Assembly: GCA_944388665.1 (NCBI GenBank)
Contig: CALXJQ010000006.1
Coordinates: 1 to 37,968 of the forward strand
DNA: 37,968 nucleotides
From: an uncultured Clostridia bacterium
GTDB lineage: Bacteria > Bacillota > Clostridia > TANB77 > CAG-508
Reading direction: 5' to 3'
In this document: positions 22,334 to 31,471 of the stretch, piece after piece
Layout of the letters: each line of letters opens with the position of its first letter
How positions within the stretch are numbered: the first letter of the stretch is position 1
Program-made: the position numbers and the translations under genes
Notes under the pieces: model-generated
The model's database searches: none
What the model saw: only the letters and a program-made list of their open reading frames with translations
Told to the model about the DNA's origin: nothing

Positions 22334-23695
22334 TTATTTAAAGATTTTTTTTATTGCTTCTTTTATATCACTCACGCCTATTATATCTAATTTATAATCA
22401 TCTTTCAAGTCTTTTTTGTTACTTTCAGGAATTATACAAGATTTAAAGCCTAATTTTTCTGCTTCTTTTACTCTTTTTTCTATCATGTTGATTCTTCTAA
22501 CTTCGCCTGTTAAGCCAACTTCGCCCATTATTACTGTGCCTTTTGGAATTGGAAGATTTTTATAGCTTGAGGCTACAACGGCTACTATTCCTAAGTCTAT
22601 TGATGGCTCGTTTATTTTTATTCCACCTGCAATGTTTAAGTATACGTCTTGATTGCCAAGTGGAAGTCCTATTCTTTTTTCTAAGACTGCAATTAACAAT
22701 GCTAGCCTATTGTAGTCAAAGCCATTTGCTGTTCTTTTAGGTATTCCATAGATGCTCATTGTTGTTAAAGCTTGTATTTCTACCATTAGTGGCCTTGTAC
22801 CTTCTATGCTAGATACGATGCACGTTCCTGGTGGGTTGTCTTTTCGTTCTGAAATTAGTATGTCTGAAGGATTAGTTATTTCCGTCATGCCTTCATTTTT
22901 CATTTCAAACATGCCTATTTCATTTGTTGAACCAAATCTATTTTTTACACCTCTCAAAATTCTATATGAAAAGTAACGCTCGCCTTCAAGGTATAAAACC
23001 GTATCAACCATGTGCTCTAAGACTCTAGGCCCTGCTATATTTCCTTCTTTAGTTACATGGCCAATTATTATCGTAGTTATTCCCCTTGATTTGCATACTC
23101 TCATGACCTGTGATGTTATTTCTCTTACTTGACTTACACTTCCGGCAGCTGCTGTAAGTTCGTCTGAATACATGGTTTGAATAGAATCTATTATAACTAG
23201 TTTTGGATTTAGCTCAATTATGGCCTGATTTACAATATCTATGTCGGTTTCTCCTAAAAATAATATGTCATCATTTTTTATGCCAAGCCTATCTGCTCTC
23301 ATTTTTATTTGCTCTGCTGACTCTTCGCCAGATACATATAGTACTTTTCCATCTCCTTGCACTTTATCACAAATTTGGAGAATTAAAGTAGATTTACCTA
23401 TTCCTGGTTCTCCTCCAAGCAAAATTAAAGAGCCTTTTACAAGGCCTCCTCCAAGTACTCTGTCTATTTCACCAAAGCCTGTTGAAGTTCTTATAGTTTC
23501 TTTTCCTTGGTATGAATTTAATTTTTGTGGCATATTATGTTTTAAATCTTTTGACTTAGCTATTCCATGCTTTTCTTCTACTACTTTTTGTTCAAAAAAA
23601 CTATTCCAGCTACCACAAGCAGGGCATTTTCCCAGCCATTTTGCAGATTCGTATCCGCATTCATTACAAACAAATATTGTTTTATTTTTTGCCAA
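22334..23695 (-). CDS. radA: DNA repair protein RadA
   Basis: RecA-related ATPase/helicase that helps branch migration in recombination. C4 zinc finger (Cys10, 13, 24, 27), Walker A GGEPGIGKST (94-103), the RadA-specific KNRFG (250-254) and a Lon-like C-terminal domain (GGIKINEPSIDLGIV, VGLTGEVR). 453 residues, normal. In Bacillus RadA physically controls DisA, and the two are adjacent here. The upstream gene ends in a terminator at 23725-23756, so radA must start its own transcript in a very short gap. Confidence 0.97.
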   Translation of the reverse strand: MAKNKTIFVCNECGYESAKWLGKCPACGSWNSFFEQKVVEEKHGIAKSKDLKHNMPQKLNSYQGKETIRTSTGFGEIDRVLGGGLVKGSLILLGGEPGIGKSTLILQICDKVQGDGKVLYVSGEESAEQIKMRADRLGIKNDDILFLGETDIDIVNQAIIELNPKLVIIDSIQTMYSDELTAAAGSVSQVREITSQVMRVCKSRGITTIIIGHVTKEGNIAGPRVLEHMVDTVLYLEGERYFSYRILRGVKNRFGSTNEIGMFEMKNEGMTEITNPSDILISERKDNPPGTCIVSSIEGTRPLMVEIQALTTMSIYGIPKRTANGFDYNRLALLIAVLEKRIGLPLGNQDVYLNIAGGIKINEPSIDLGIVAVVASSYKNLPIPKGTVIMGEVGLTGEVRRINMIEKRVKEAEKLGFKSCIIPESNKKDLKDDYKLDIIGVSDIKEAIKKIFK

Positions 23696-23724
23696 TTTAC
23701 ATTTCTCCCATCTTTAAATAATTT

Positions 23725-23756
23725 AAAAAAGACTTTCAGGGTTATCCCCAAAAGTC
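23725..23756 (-). terminator. intrinsic terminator of the coiled-coil protein gene
   Basis: GACTTT-x-x-GGG / CCC-x-x-AAAGTC, loop TTAT (26-nt hairpin), then six U on the minus strand, immediately after the stop at 23759. Confidence 0.8.
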
Positions 23757-23758
23757 AT

Positions 23759-24664
23759 TTATTGATTGTTTTCTCCTCTTCCTTCTGGTAAAGCAGAATA
23801 ATCTAATACTACTCTTATCTTTGTAATATATCTTAATGTCCTTACAAATTTACTATTTTTAATTCTTTGCCATAAGCTTGGTTTTGCTTCAAATGTTGTT
23901 TCTTGAACATATTGTTTTTCTTGCTCTTTAATTGGCTCTGGAGCCTGCTCTTGAACTTTTGCCTGCTGTACTTTAACTTTCTCTTTTGGTTTTGCTACTT
24001 CAACTTGAGCATTTTCAACTTCTGGCTCTTCTATTGGTTCAACTGGAGTTGGAATTGTTTTTAATGCATCTGCAATTTCTATTCCTATATAACTTAATGC
24101 CTTTGATCTATCTTCTATTCTTTCCATATCTATTTCTATGTGCAAATTGGATTCCAAATTATTTATTCTTGCATGTAGTAATTTGTATGCATCTTTATAA
24201 TTTTCTGAGTCTTTTTCCTTTGATTTTCCTATAATATTCAATGGCTCAATTATGTCAGTGTCAAAAGTTGATTCAGCTTCTTTTACTCTTTCTTTCCAGT
24301 TTTCGTCTTTGTTCTCTACTGCTTCTAGTAAATCTTTAAGTTTTCCAGCTAAAGCTATGTTTTCTTCACGTTGTCTTATTAGACTTTCTATTTTACTTGT
24401 ATTTTCTTCAAATTGATTTGTTGCGTATTCCACTAGCTTATAAGCTGATCTATATACACTTATAGGGAAATTTTTCTTTTTTGGGTATTCTATTAAATAT
24501 GTTTTTACTGATTCTATTAAATCCTTGAAGTATGTATCATCTTCTAGTTGCACTATTTGTTTTTTGCTCTTTGGATTTATTAATCGCTGTATTTTATCTA
24601 TATTTGACAATATTTTCTCTTCTGTGATAACCATTCTCACATTTACTATGCCACTTCTTGACAT
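23759..24664 (-). CDS. cytoplasmic coiled-coil protein, unknown function
   Basis: A 301-residue protein with no membrane segment or signal. Residues about 15-200 are helical with coiled-coil character (ENTSKIESLIRQREENIALA, RINNLESNLHIEIDMERIED); 210-255 is a Pro/Glu/Val/Gln-rich linker; the end is a basic patch (LWQRIKNSKFVRTLRYITKIRV). Start ATG behind AAAGGAGG. No family recognised. It is a single-gene unit: promoter at 24713-24741, terminator at 23725-23756. Upstream lies an array of four 11-bp-phased heptamers also found at the pilus operon, so the two may share a regulator. Confidence 0.7.
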   Translation of the reverse strand: MSRSGIVNVRMVITEEKILSNIDKIQRLINPKSKKQIVQLEDDTYFKDLIESVKTYLIEYPKKKNFPISVYRSAYKLVEYATNQFEENTSKIESLIRQREENIALAGKLKDLLEAVENKDENWKERVKEAESTFDTDIIEPLNIIGKSKEKDSENYKDAYKLLHARINNLESNLHIEIDMERIEDRSKALSYIGIEIADALKTIPTPVEPIEEPEVENAQVEVAKPKEKVKVQQAKVQEQAPEPIKEQEKQYVQETTFEAKPSLWQRIKNSKFVRTLRYITKIRVVLDYSALPEGRGENNQ

Positions 24665-24712
24665 TGTAAATTACCTCCTTTATCTTACGCATCTTCGCTT
24701 TCTACAATATTA

Positions 24713-24741
24713 ATTATACATTAATACAGGCTAAACTTCAA
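24713..24741 (-). promoter_or_regulatory. promoter of the coiled-coil protein gene
   Basis: -35 TTGAAG (24736-24741), 17-bp spacer, -10 TATAAT (24713-24718). The heptamer array starts 19 bp upstream of the -35. Confidence 0.6.
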
Positions 24742-24760
24742 GTGCATTGAGGCCTTTTTG

Positions 24761-24800
24761 TTTTACATTTATGTTACGTTTTTGTTACACGTTTGTTACA
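24761..24800 (+). promoter_or_regulatory. four 11-bp-phased heptamers, candidate response-regulator operator
   Basis: TTTTACA (24761), TGTTACG (24772), TGTTACA (24783) and TGTTACA (24794), exactly 11 bp apart with 4-bp spacers. Same consensus (TRTTACR) and period as the array at 3706-3745. Relative to the adjacent promoter the orientation is opposite to the one at the pilus operon. Confidence 0.5.
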
Positions 24801-24841
24801 TTTTTTTCGTCTTTTCGACAGCTCTATAAGACAAATTATAC

Positions 24842-26557
24842 TTATACGTTTTTCATTTCTTCAAATCTTTTTACTTTTTGTGTTGTAGTTTTAATTAGAG
24901 GTTTATTTGTTATAGTAATTTGTCTTACATATTTATATGCAGGCATTTCTTTGTTAACCTTTTTTACCTCTTCCCAAATTAAATCTTTTAATTTTTCTTC
25001 ATCAGAAGTTCCATAAATTTCTGGTGCTGTTTCCTCATCATACACTATTTTTGCAGAAATCTTATAATCTCCATCATCTTGCAATTTTCCATATACAAAA
25101 CTCTCTTTAACACCCTCGATTTTATTTAACAGTGCTTCTAACTCTTCAGGATATATATTTTTTCCATTTTTTAAAACTATAACAAATTTTTTTCTTCCTG
25201 AAATAAATATAAATCCATCATCATCTATTCTAGCCAAATCACCTGTATGTAACCATCCTTCTGAATCTAAGGTCTCCTTTGTTGCTTCCTCATTATTATA
25301 GTAGCCAAGCATTATTGAGTCTCCCTTTGCAAGCAATTCGCCAATACCCTCTTCATTTTTATTTATAACTTTTACATCAAGTGTTGGGAATGCTTTACCA
25401 ATTGAACCTATTCTTCTGTATTTATCATCCTCTGCTGCTATAACAGGTGAACTTTCTGTAAGCCCATAACCTTGATACATTGTAAATCCAAGCTTGTTAT
25501 AGCCTATTTCAACTTCTGGGTCTAATGCAGCACCTCCAGAAACAAATAGTCTTACTTTTCCGCCTAAAGTATCATGAATTTCTTTAAACAATTTTTTTCT
25601 AACATCAATTCCGAACTTTAATAAAAATTGACTTATTTTCATTCCTGTTTGTAGTTTCTTTAGCTTTCCTTGTTTTTCTACTGTTTTCATTATTCTTTTA
25701 TACATAGCCTCATACAATATTGGAACAGAAATCATAGTAGTTATATGATATTCTTTTATATTTTCTGCAATATGTCTTATTCCATCGCAAAAAGCTATTC
25801 TTCCACCTGTTGAAATTGGATATAGAAAACCTACAGTGCATTCAAAAGTATGATGCAATGGCAAAAATGAAAGAAATACATCATTTTCATCAACTTTTAT
25901 TGTTGATGAAATATCAAACAAGTTTGCACAAATATTTTTGTGTGACAACATTACAGCTTTTGACATAGCTGTTGTTCCTGATGTAAACAACATTATGCTC
26001 ATTTTTTCGTTGTCAATCTTAGCATCTAAGAATTCTCTGTTTCCATCTTCTATTAATTTTTTGCCTTTTTCAATCAATTGATGCTGAGAATACACTCCAT
26101 CTTTTTCTTCATTTAGATCCATTGAAATAAAATACTTTATTTTAGTATTTTTCTTTTCTCTTATTTCATCCATTATTTTGTCATATTTACTTGAATAAAA
26201 AATAGCATCAACCTCTGAACGAATTATTGAACTTTCTATTTCTATCTCTGGCAACGCTTTATCAAGTGGTACAATTACTCCCGTACCTGTAACAGTTGCA
26301 AGATATGCAACTCCCCATTCATATCTATTTTCAGATATAACAGCTATTCTTTTGTCTTTTAATCCCATATTTATTAAAGCTGTTCCTAAATTATTTATAT
26401 CATCTCTAAATTCCTTATGTGTAATAATTTTAAACTTATCTGGCACATCTGTTTTAAAAATATAAGCTGGATTGTTTCCAAATTTTTCTCCGGTTTTTTG
26501 TAACATTTCTTTTAAATCTCTATATTTTGGCATATTTTTATATACTGGTTCTCTCAT
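24842..26557 (-). CDS. long-chain acyl-CoA synthetase (AMP-binding family)
   Basis: Activates a fatty acid to acyl-AMP and then acyl-CoA. ATP loop MLFTSGTTAMSKAVMLSHKN, A5-type motif YGLTESSPV, the hinge block GWLHTGDLARIDDDGFIFISG and the K-N-GKNIYPEELE segment are all present; 571 residues. The start is the ATG at 26557 behind GAGGGG; an upstream ATG in frame (26605) would overlap the TetR gene and lacks a ribosome binding site. It follows a TetR-type gene by 44 bp, as expected if that regulator controls lipid metabolism. Confidence 0.92.
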   Translation of the reverse strand: MREPVYKNMPKYRDLKEMLQKTGEKFGNNPAYIFKTDVPDKFKIITHKEFRDDINNLGTALINMGLKDKRIAVISENRYEWGVAYLATVTGTGVIVPLDKALPEIEIESSIIRSEVDAIFYSSKYDKIMDEIREKKNTKIKYFISMDLNEEKDGVYSQHQLIEKGKKLIEDGNREFLDAKIDNEKMSIMLFTSGTTAMSKAVMLSHKNICANLFDISSTIKVDENDVFLSFLPLHHTFECTVGFLYPISTGGRIAFCDGIRHIAENIKEYHITTMISVPILYEAMYKRIMKTVEKQGKLKKLQTGMKISQFLLKFGIDVRKKLFKEIHDTLGGKVRLFVSGGAALDPEVEIGYNKLGFTMYQGYGLTESSPVIAAEDDKYRRIGSIGKAFPTLDVKVINKNEEGIGELLAKGDSIMLGYYNNEEATKETLDSEGWLHTGDLARIDDDGFIFISGRKKFVIVLKNGKNIYPEELEALLNKIEGVKESFVYGKLQDDGDYKISAKIVYDEETAPEIYGTSDEEKLKDLIWEEVKKVNKEMPAYKYVRQITITNKPLIKTTTQKVKRFEEMKNV

Positions 26558-26601
26558 CTTATTCCCCTCTTTTATTTTATATTTTCTGCAAAATAAATAT
26601 A

Positions 26602-27171
26602 TCATTTTGCCCTTAAGCTTTCTACTACTGTACTTTCGAACTCTTTGTACAGTGTATTTACATTTATTTCTCCTTTATTTCTTATTTTATATACTAGACC
26701 TGAACAAATTAAACCATAAATTTCTGATGCAATTGCCTTAGGATTACCTTTTTTTATTTGTCCTTTTTCAATTCCTTCTGCAACAATTTTTTCTATTTTA
26801 TCAATATATTCCAAAACATGCTTTTTGCATTTTTGATTTCTAGCCTCTGTTCCCCAAAATTGGCTAAGCAGTATTGTAATTAAATCTTCATATTTTACTA
26901 TTATTTTTATTTGTATTAAAACAATTGCCTTAATTTTATCTATATAATTTGGAAATTTTGCTGTTTTAATGTCTATGCTGTTTTGTAATAATTTTATTCC
27001 TTCTTCAATTAAAAAATTAAATATTTCCTCCTTACTTGAAAAGTGATAATACAGTGTTCCTTTAGCTACCCCAACTGTTGCAGTTATTTCTTCTATACTT
27101 GTTGCCTCGTAACCCTTTTCTGCAAACAATTTCATAGATGTCTCAAATATTTTTCTCTTGGTTTTGTTCAT
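26602..27171 (-). CDS. TetR/AcrR family transcriptional regulator
   Basis: DNA-binding repressor of 189 residues. The N-terminal helix-turn-helix is clear: IFETSMKLFAEKGYEATSI, EEITATVGVAKGTLYYHFSSKEEIF. The C-terminal ligand domain is generic. It is transcribed with the acyl-CoA synthetase and divergently from the Lon-like gene. A 15-bp interrupted palindrome overlaps its own -35 box (27245-27259), so self-repression is likely; an acyl-CoA-type ligand is a reasonable guess from the neighbour. Confidence 0.92.
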   Translation of the reverse strand: MNKTKRKIFETSMKLFAEKGYEATSIEEITATVGVAKGTLYYHFSSKEEIFNFLIEEGIKLLQNSIDIKTAKFPNYIDKIKAIVLIQIKIIVKYEDLITILLSQFWGTEARNQKCKKHVLEYIDKIEKIVAEGIEKGQIKKGNPKAIASEIYGLICSGLVYKIRNKGEINVNTLYKEFESTVVESLRAK

Positions 27172-27227
27172 CTAATTCATCATTCCTCCAATCTGTGCCA
27201 TCTACAATTTCAGATATTTTCAACGTT

Positions 27228-27259
27228 ATTATATATTGAATTTGCTATTTTTGCAATAG
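27228..27259 (-). promoter_or_regulatory. promoter and candidate operator of the TetR gene
   Basis: -35 TTGCAA (27251-27256), 17-bp spacer, -10 TATAAT (27228-27233). CTATT-x5-AATAG (27245-27259) is an inverted repeat covering the -35, the usual place for TetR self-binding. Confidence 0.6.
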
Positions 27260-27293
27260 TTTTTTTGCTTTATAATAAATTTTAAAATTTTGC

Positions 27294-27322
27294 TTTACTT
27301 TTTTATATAACTAATATAAAAT
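27294..27322 (+). promoter_or_regulatory. promoter of the Lon-like protease gene
   Basis: -35 TTTACT (27294-27299), 17-bp spacer, -10 TAAAAT (27317-27322), 43 bp before the start. It is 35 bp from the TetR operator candidate. Confidence 0.5.
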
Positions 27323-27365
27323 AGGAACAAAATGGATATACTAAGAAAAAAAATGGAGGAAACAA

Positions 27366-29759
27366 ATGAAAAGTAAAAATGAATTAAGTTATAAAGATTT
27401 AAAATTGAGTTTTAACCCAAAAATATTTAATTTTGAAACTACAGAGGAATTAGAGCCTCTTTATACTGGTATTGGCCAAGACCGTGGAATTAAGGCTTTA
27501 GAGTTTGGCTTGCAAGTAGATGTAAAAGGATATAATTTATATTTGGAAGGTCCTAGTGGAGTTGGCAAAACTCTTTATACTAAAAATTATTTAACTAAAA
27601 TTGCAGCAAAGAAGAAAACACCTTCTGATTGGTGCTATATTTACAATTTTGACAATCCAAATGAACCTATTGCTGTTGAGTTGCCTGCCGGTCAAGGAAA
27701 AGAATTTAAAGAAGCTATGGATGGCTTTATTAAAGAAATTAAAAAAGATATTAAGAAAACTTTTAATAATGATGATTTTGAAAAAGAAAAGTCTTTAATA
27801 AAAAAAGAATATGAAACAAAACGTTCTGAGCTATTAGATAAATTGAACCAAAGTGCTTCTAAATATAATTTTCAGGTTAGAGCTGTACAAAATGGAATTT
27901 ATATGATGCCTGTTGTTAATGGCAAAATTATTCAAGAAGACGAATTTGAACAACTTGATGATAAAATTAAAGAAGAATATGAGAAAAAGTCTGAATTAGT
28001 GCAAGAACAAATTATGAATGTAATTGGACAAATTAAAGAAATAGAGCGCCAATCTGACAAGAAAATTTCTGAATGGCAATCTAATATTGCATTACTTACT
28101 GTAAATGTTCACATCAATTTTTTAAAGTCCAAATATAAAAGAAATAAAAAAATAAATAAATTTTTAAATGGTGTTCGAGCTGATGTTTTGAAAAATATTC
28201 CCGCATTTTTGGATGAAGAACCTACTAATATACCTAATCAGCCTCCTATAAATCCAAATATGCGAAAGCCAGACCCTTGCTTAAATTACAGAGTTAATTT
28301 ATTTGTTGATAATTCAAACCGCGAAGGTGCTCCTGTAATTATGGATTCAAATTATTCTTACAACAATATTTTCGGTTCTATTGAATACGAAAATTATTAT
28401 GGTGCTTTAAAAACTGACCATACTATGCTAAAGTCTGGTCTTATGCAACAGGCTAATGGTGGTTATATTATTTTTCAAGCTAAGGATTTATTATCTAATT
28501 CAGCTTGCTATGAAGCTTTGAAAAAAGCATTAAGAGTAAAAGAGCTAGGTATTGAAAATGCAGTAGATCAACATTCTTCAATGGTTTTAGTTTCTTTAAA
28601 GCCTGAGCCTATACCTCTTAATTTAAAGGTTATTTTAATTGGTAACAGCTCTATTTATCAAACTCTTTTGTCTATGGACTCTGATTTTAGAAAGCTTTTT
28701 AAAATTAAAGTTGAGTTTGAAGATGATGCGCCTATCAATAGCGAAAATGTTAATAAATTAGCACGTATTGTTCATGGTTTTTGTGAACATGAAGGATTGC
28801 CTCATTTAGATAAAGAAGCTATGGGTCTTTTAGTAGAATATGCTTCTAAAATTGCAGGAAGTCATCGTAAAATTTCTACACGATTTGATGATTTGATGCA
28901 AGTTGTTGGCGAATCCGCAACTTGGGCTAAAATCGGTCACTCAAAGGTTGTAACTGCTCAATATGTAAATAAAGCATTAGCTGAACGAATTGAAAGGGTA
29001 AAAAAATACGACCAGCAATATCTTGAGATGATTAAAGAAAATACACTTTTAATTAATACTTCTGGTTACAAAGTAGGAGAGCTAAATGGTTTAACTGTTA
29101 TGACTGTCGGTGATTATACTTTTGGAAAACCAGCTAAGATTACTGTTAACACTTATACTGGTAAAAGTGGAATTGTAAATATTGAAAGAGAGGTTGAAAT
29201 TTCTGGTCCTTCACATTCGAAAGGTGTTCTAATTCTTAGTGGATACCTTGGTGAAATGTTTGCTCAAGATATGCCTCTATGTTTAACTGCAAGTATTTGT
29301 TTTGAGCAGCTATATAATGGTGTTGATGGAGATAGTGCTTCAAGTACAGAACTTTACGGATTACTTTCTAGTCTATCTGGAATACCAATTAACCAAGCAA
29401 TAGCTGTAACAGGCTCTGTTAATCAAAAGGGACAGATTCAACCAATTGGTGGCGTTAATGAAAAAATAGAAGGATATTTTCAAATATGCCAAGTACGTGG
29501 CTTAGATGGTTCACATGGTGTTATGATTCCAGTACAAAACGTAGACAATTTGCAATTGTCCGATGAAGTTATTGAAGCAGTTAAAAATAAAAAATTCCAC
29601 ATTTATGCTGTTTCTACAATAGAAGAAGGAATTGAAGTTTTAACTGGCGTTCCTGCTGGTACAAAAGATAAGGACAATCACTTTCCAGCTGGTACAATTA
29701 ATTATTTAGTTTATGAAAAGTTAAAGAAATATGCAGAAGCTAGCAATATAGGTGAATAA
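27366..29759 (+). CDS. Lon-like ATP-dependent protease (AAA_32/Lon_C type)
   Basis: Serine-lysine protease with a fused AAA domain, related to LonB-type proteins rather than classical Lon. Walker A GPSGVGKT (62-69) near the N-terminus; long helical insertion (about 115-270); Lon proteolytic domain at the end with Ser657 in GDSAS and Lys700 in GGVNEKIEGYF, 43 residues apart as in E. coli Lon (679/722). No N-terminal substrate-binding LON domain. 797 residues, GGAGG before the ATG. Single-gene unit ended by a strong terminator. Confidence 0.92.
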   Translation: MKSKNELSYKDLKLSFNPKIFNFETTEELEPLYTGIGQDRGIKALEFGLQVDVKGYNLYLEGPSGVGKTLYTKNYLTKIAAKKKTPSDWCYIYNFDNPNEPIAVELPAGQGKEFKEAMDGFIKEIKKDIKKTFNNDDFEKEKSLIKKEYETKRSELLDKLNQSASKYNFQVRAVQNGIYMMPVVNGKIIQEDEFEQLDDKIKEEYEKKSELVQEQIMNVIGQIKEIERQSDKKISEWQSNIALLTVNVHINFLKSKYKRNKKINKFLNGVRADVLKNIPAFLDEEPTNIPNQPPINPNMRKPDPCLNYRVNLFVDNSNREGAPVIMDSNYSYNNIFGSIEYENYYGALKTDHTMLKSGLMQQANGGYIIFQAKDLLSNSACYEALKKALRVKELGIENAVDQHSSMVLVSLKPEPIPLNLKVILIGNSSIYQTLLSMDSDFRKLFKIKVEFEDDAPINSENVNKLARIVHGFCEHEGLPHLDKEAMGLLVEYASKIAGSHRKISTRFDDLMQVVGESATWAKIGHSKVVTAQYVNKALAERIERVKKYDQQYLEMIKENTLLINTSGYKVGELNGLTVMTVGDYTFGKPAKITVNTYTGKSGIVNIEREVEISGPSHSKGVLILSGYLGEMFAQDMPLCLTASICFEQLYNGVDGDSASSTELYGLLSSLSGIPINQAIAVTGSVNQKGQIQPIGGVNEKIEGYFQICQVRGLDGSHGVMIPVQNVDNLQLSDEVIEAVKNKKFHIYAVSTIEEGIEVLTGVPAGTKDKDNHFPAGTINYLVYEKLKKYAEASNIGE

Positions 29760-29767
29760 AAAATTAT

Positions 29768-29793
29768 AGAGGGCGTTTCAACGCCCTCTTTTT
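29768..29793 (+). terminator. strong intrinsic terminator of the Lon-like gene
   Basis: AGAGGGCGT / ACGCCCTCT (9 bp, loop TTCA) followed by six T. On the minus strand an AT-rich run with six T follows a few bases later, so it may also serve the convergent gene. Confidence 0.92.
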
Positions 29794-30203
29794 TAAAATA
29801 TATTTTTTAGATTAAGTGCATATTTTTCTTGGATATGCTTTAACATAAATTCTGTTTTTTCTAGTTGGTCAACAGAGTCTTCATAATTTCCACTTTCTGA
29901 TGAGCTTTTCAAGCTAACTATTGCTGAGTCAATTTTTTCTAATTCATTGTGTTCAATATAATATGACAATCTTTCATTTCTATCTGTCCACCTGTTATGA
30001 ATTTCTTCAATATCTGTTTTTAATTTTTCGTTATCAATTTTCTCAGCATTTTTTAGTATTCCATCCTCCAATAAATCTTCTCTAATCTTCGAAAGTTCTC
30101 CTGTTATCTCACTTACAGTTTCATCTGTGTAATCTTGTAACTTATAGTTTCCAAATACAATAAGTGCTACAATTATTACACAAATTATAGTTTCTTTTAA
30201 CAT
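29793..30203 (-). CDS. DUF4363-like membrane-anchored protein
   Basis: A 136-residue protein from the ATG at 30203 (the upstream in-frame ATG at 30245 would overlap the DUF421 gene). One N-terminal helix (about 3-19), then a helical extracytoplasmic domain (LQDYTDETVSEITGELSKIR, WTDRNERLSYYIEHNELEKID). This layout next to a DUF421 gene is the usual DUF4363 setting in Clostridia. Function unknown; 17 bp after the DUF421 gene. Confidence 0.75.
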   Translation of the reverse strand: MLKETIICVIIVALIVFGNYKLQDYTDETVSEITGELSKIREDLLEDGILKNAEKIDNEKLKTDIEEIHNRWTDRNERLSYYIEHNELEKIDSAIVSLKSSSESGNYEDSVDQLEKTEFMLKHIQEKYALNLKNIF

Positions 30204-30220
30204 AATTTCACCGCTTTTCT

Positions 30221-30895
30221 CTATTTGTTTTGTTTCTTTTGACAAAATATTTGGCCTTTTCCATCAAAAGTTACTATTAGTGCTTCTTCTGGCTTCATAT
30301 TGAACTTTTCTACTTGAGCTTTCAGCCATGCATAATTTTTGCCTATTGCTTTTAAATTTGCTGTCATAATTTTGCCATCAACCACCAAGTCATAAGGAAT
30401 TCCCTCATATTCTGGTTCTATATTAAAATCTTGTGGAATTGTAGTTCTTTTATCAGGCTTTTGAATTACTGTTACTTGACCATTTGTTTCTAAAATTGCG
30501 TATTCTACATCTCCTAAATTTACAACATTGTTTCCACGTAACCTTTCCTGCAACTCATTGACAGTAAATCTTTCTTTTTTTAAGGCCTTTTCATCTATTT
30601 TTCCTCTATATATTAATATTGCTGGTTTTCCACATATAATTTCTCTTGCTTTTATGCTTTTTAAATTTATAATAGAAATTATTAAGTGCATTGCCAATAA
30701 ACCTAAAATAGGTATTATTCCATTTGTAATTGGTATGCCTATTTCTGCCATTGGAATTGAAGCTAGGTCTGCAATCATAATTGAAATTGCTAGTTCAAAT
30801 GGCTGTAATTGTCCAATTTCTCTTTTTCCCATAAATCTCATTACAATTAAGACAATAACATATAAAATTATTGATCTAAAAAAAATTATTAGCAT
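30221..30895 (-). CDS. DUF421 (YetF-like) membrane protein
   Basis: 224 residues: three helices in the first 90 residues (MRFMGKREIGQLQPFELAI, IMIADLASIPMAEIGIPI are family hallmarks), then the cytoplasmic YetF domain (GKPAILIYRGKIDEKAL, FTVNELQERLRGNNVVNLGDVEYAILETNGQ). Relatives carrying this domain occur in the inner membrane of spores, and this window is rich in spore genes, but no direct link is visible. Forms a two-gene unit with the DUF4363-like gene. No clear sigma-A promoter in 30896-31055. Confidence 0.9.
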   Translation of the reverse strand: MLIIFFRSIILYVIVLIVMRFMGKREIGQLQPFELAISIMIADLASIPMAEIGIPITNGIIPILGLLAMHLIISIINLKSIKAREIICGKPAILIYRGKIDEKALKKERFTVNELQERLRGNNVVNLGDVEYAILETNGQVTVIQKPDKRTTIPQDFNIEPEYEGIPYDLVVDGKIMTANLKAIGKNYAWLKAQVEKFNMKPEEALIVTFDGKGQIFCQKKQNK

Positions 30896-31055
30896 GGCAC
30901 TTCCTCCATTTTCATCACATTTTTATTTTTTACATTTTTTGTTTTTATATACGAATGTATTAAAAATTTTTGAATAAATATTTTCTTTCTGTTCATAATA
31001 TTTTTAGAGCCTTTAAAAATTGACTTTTAAAATTTTCAAAAGGAGGATTTTTCTT

Positions 31056-31433
31056 ATGTCAGAAGCTCAGAACACTAAAGTTAAAAGTGGAACTTCCACT
31101 GTATGGCAAATAGTTGGAAGACTAGTTGCTTCAGCAGTGGTATTAGCAATTACTGCATTTTTCACTCCAGGATTTACAATAAATAATATTTGGACTTTAG
31201 CTATAGCTGCTATTGTTTTAACTGCAATAGATTACTTAGTAGTAAAATTTACAGGATTGCATGCCAGTCCTTTTGGTAAAGGCTTTGTTGGTTTTGCTTT
31301 AGCTGCTATTGTTTTATATGTTACACAATTTTTTGTTTCAGGCTATTCTATTTCATGGATTGCCGCAATTATCGGAGCTTTAATATATGGAGTTGTAGAT
31401 TATTTCATACCTGGAGGAAATCAAGCAATGTAA
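31056..31433 (+). CDS. four-helix membrane protein, phage-holin-4_2-like
   Basis: 125 residues from the ATG at 31056 behind AAAGGAGG (an upstream in-frame ATG at 31020 lacks a site). Four hydrophobic helices in two similar halves, with FFTPGFTINNIWTLAIAAIV and FFVSGYSISWIAAIIGALI as repeated motifs. It resembles the chromosomal PF04020-type family that databases call phage holin although no phage genes are near. Single gene ended by a bidirectional terminator. Confidence 0.65.
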   Translation: MSEAQNTKVKSGTSTVWQIVGRLVASAVVLAITAFFTPGFTINNIWTLAIAAIVLTAIDYLVVKFTGLHASPFGKGFVGFALAAIVLYVTQFFVSGYSISWIAAIIGALIYGVVDYFIPGGNQAM

Positions 31434-31436
31434 ATT

Positions 31437-31471
31437 AAAAAGTCACTTTGGGAAATCCAAAGTGACTTTTT
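31437..31471. terminator. bidirectional terminator between convergent genes
   Basis: Perfect 15-bp stem AAAAAGTCACTTTGG / CCAAAGTGACTTTTT, loop GAAAT, T-rich on both sides. Serves the membrane protein gene (+) and the hexapeptide transferase gene (-). Confidence 0.92.

Noticed and set aside
31056..31433. Prophage, because of a holin-like protein
   Set aside because: No other phage gene is near; the gene is a single unit with its own terminator, and chromosomal relatives of this family are common.
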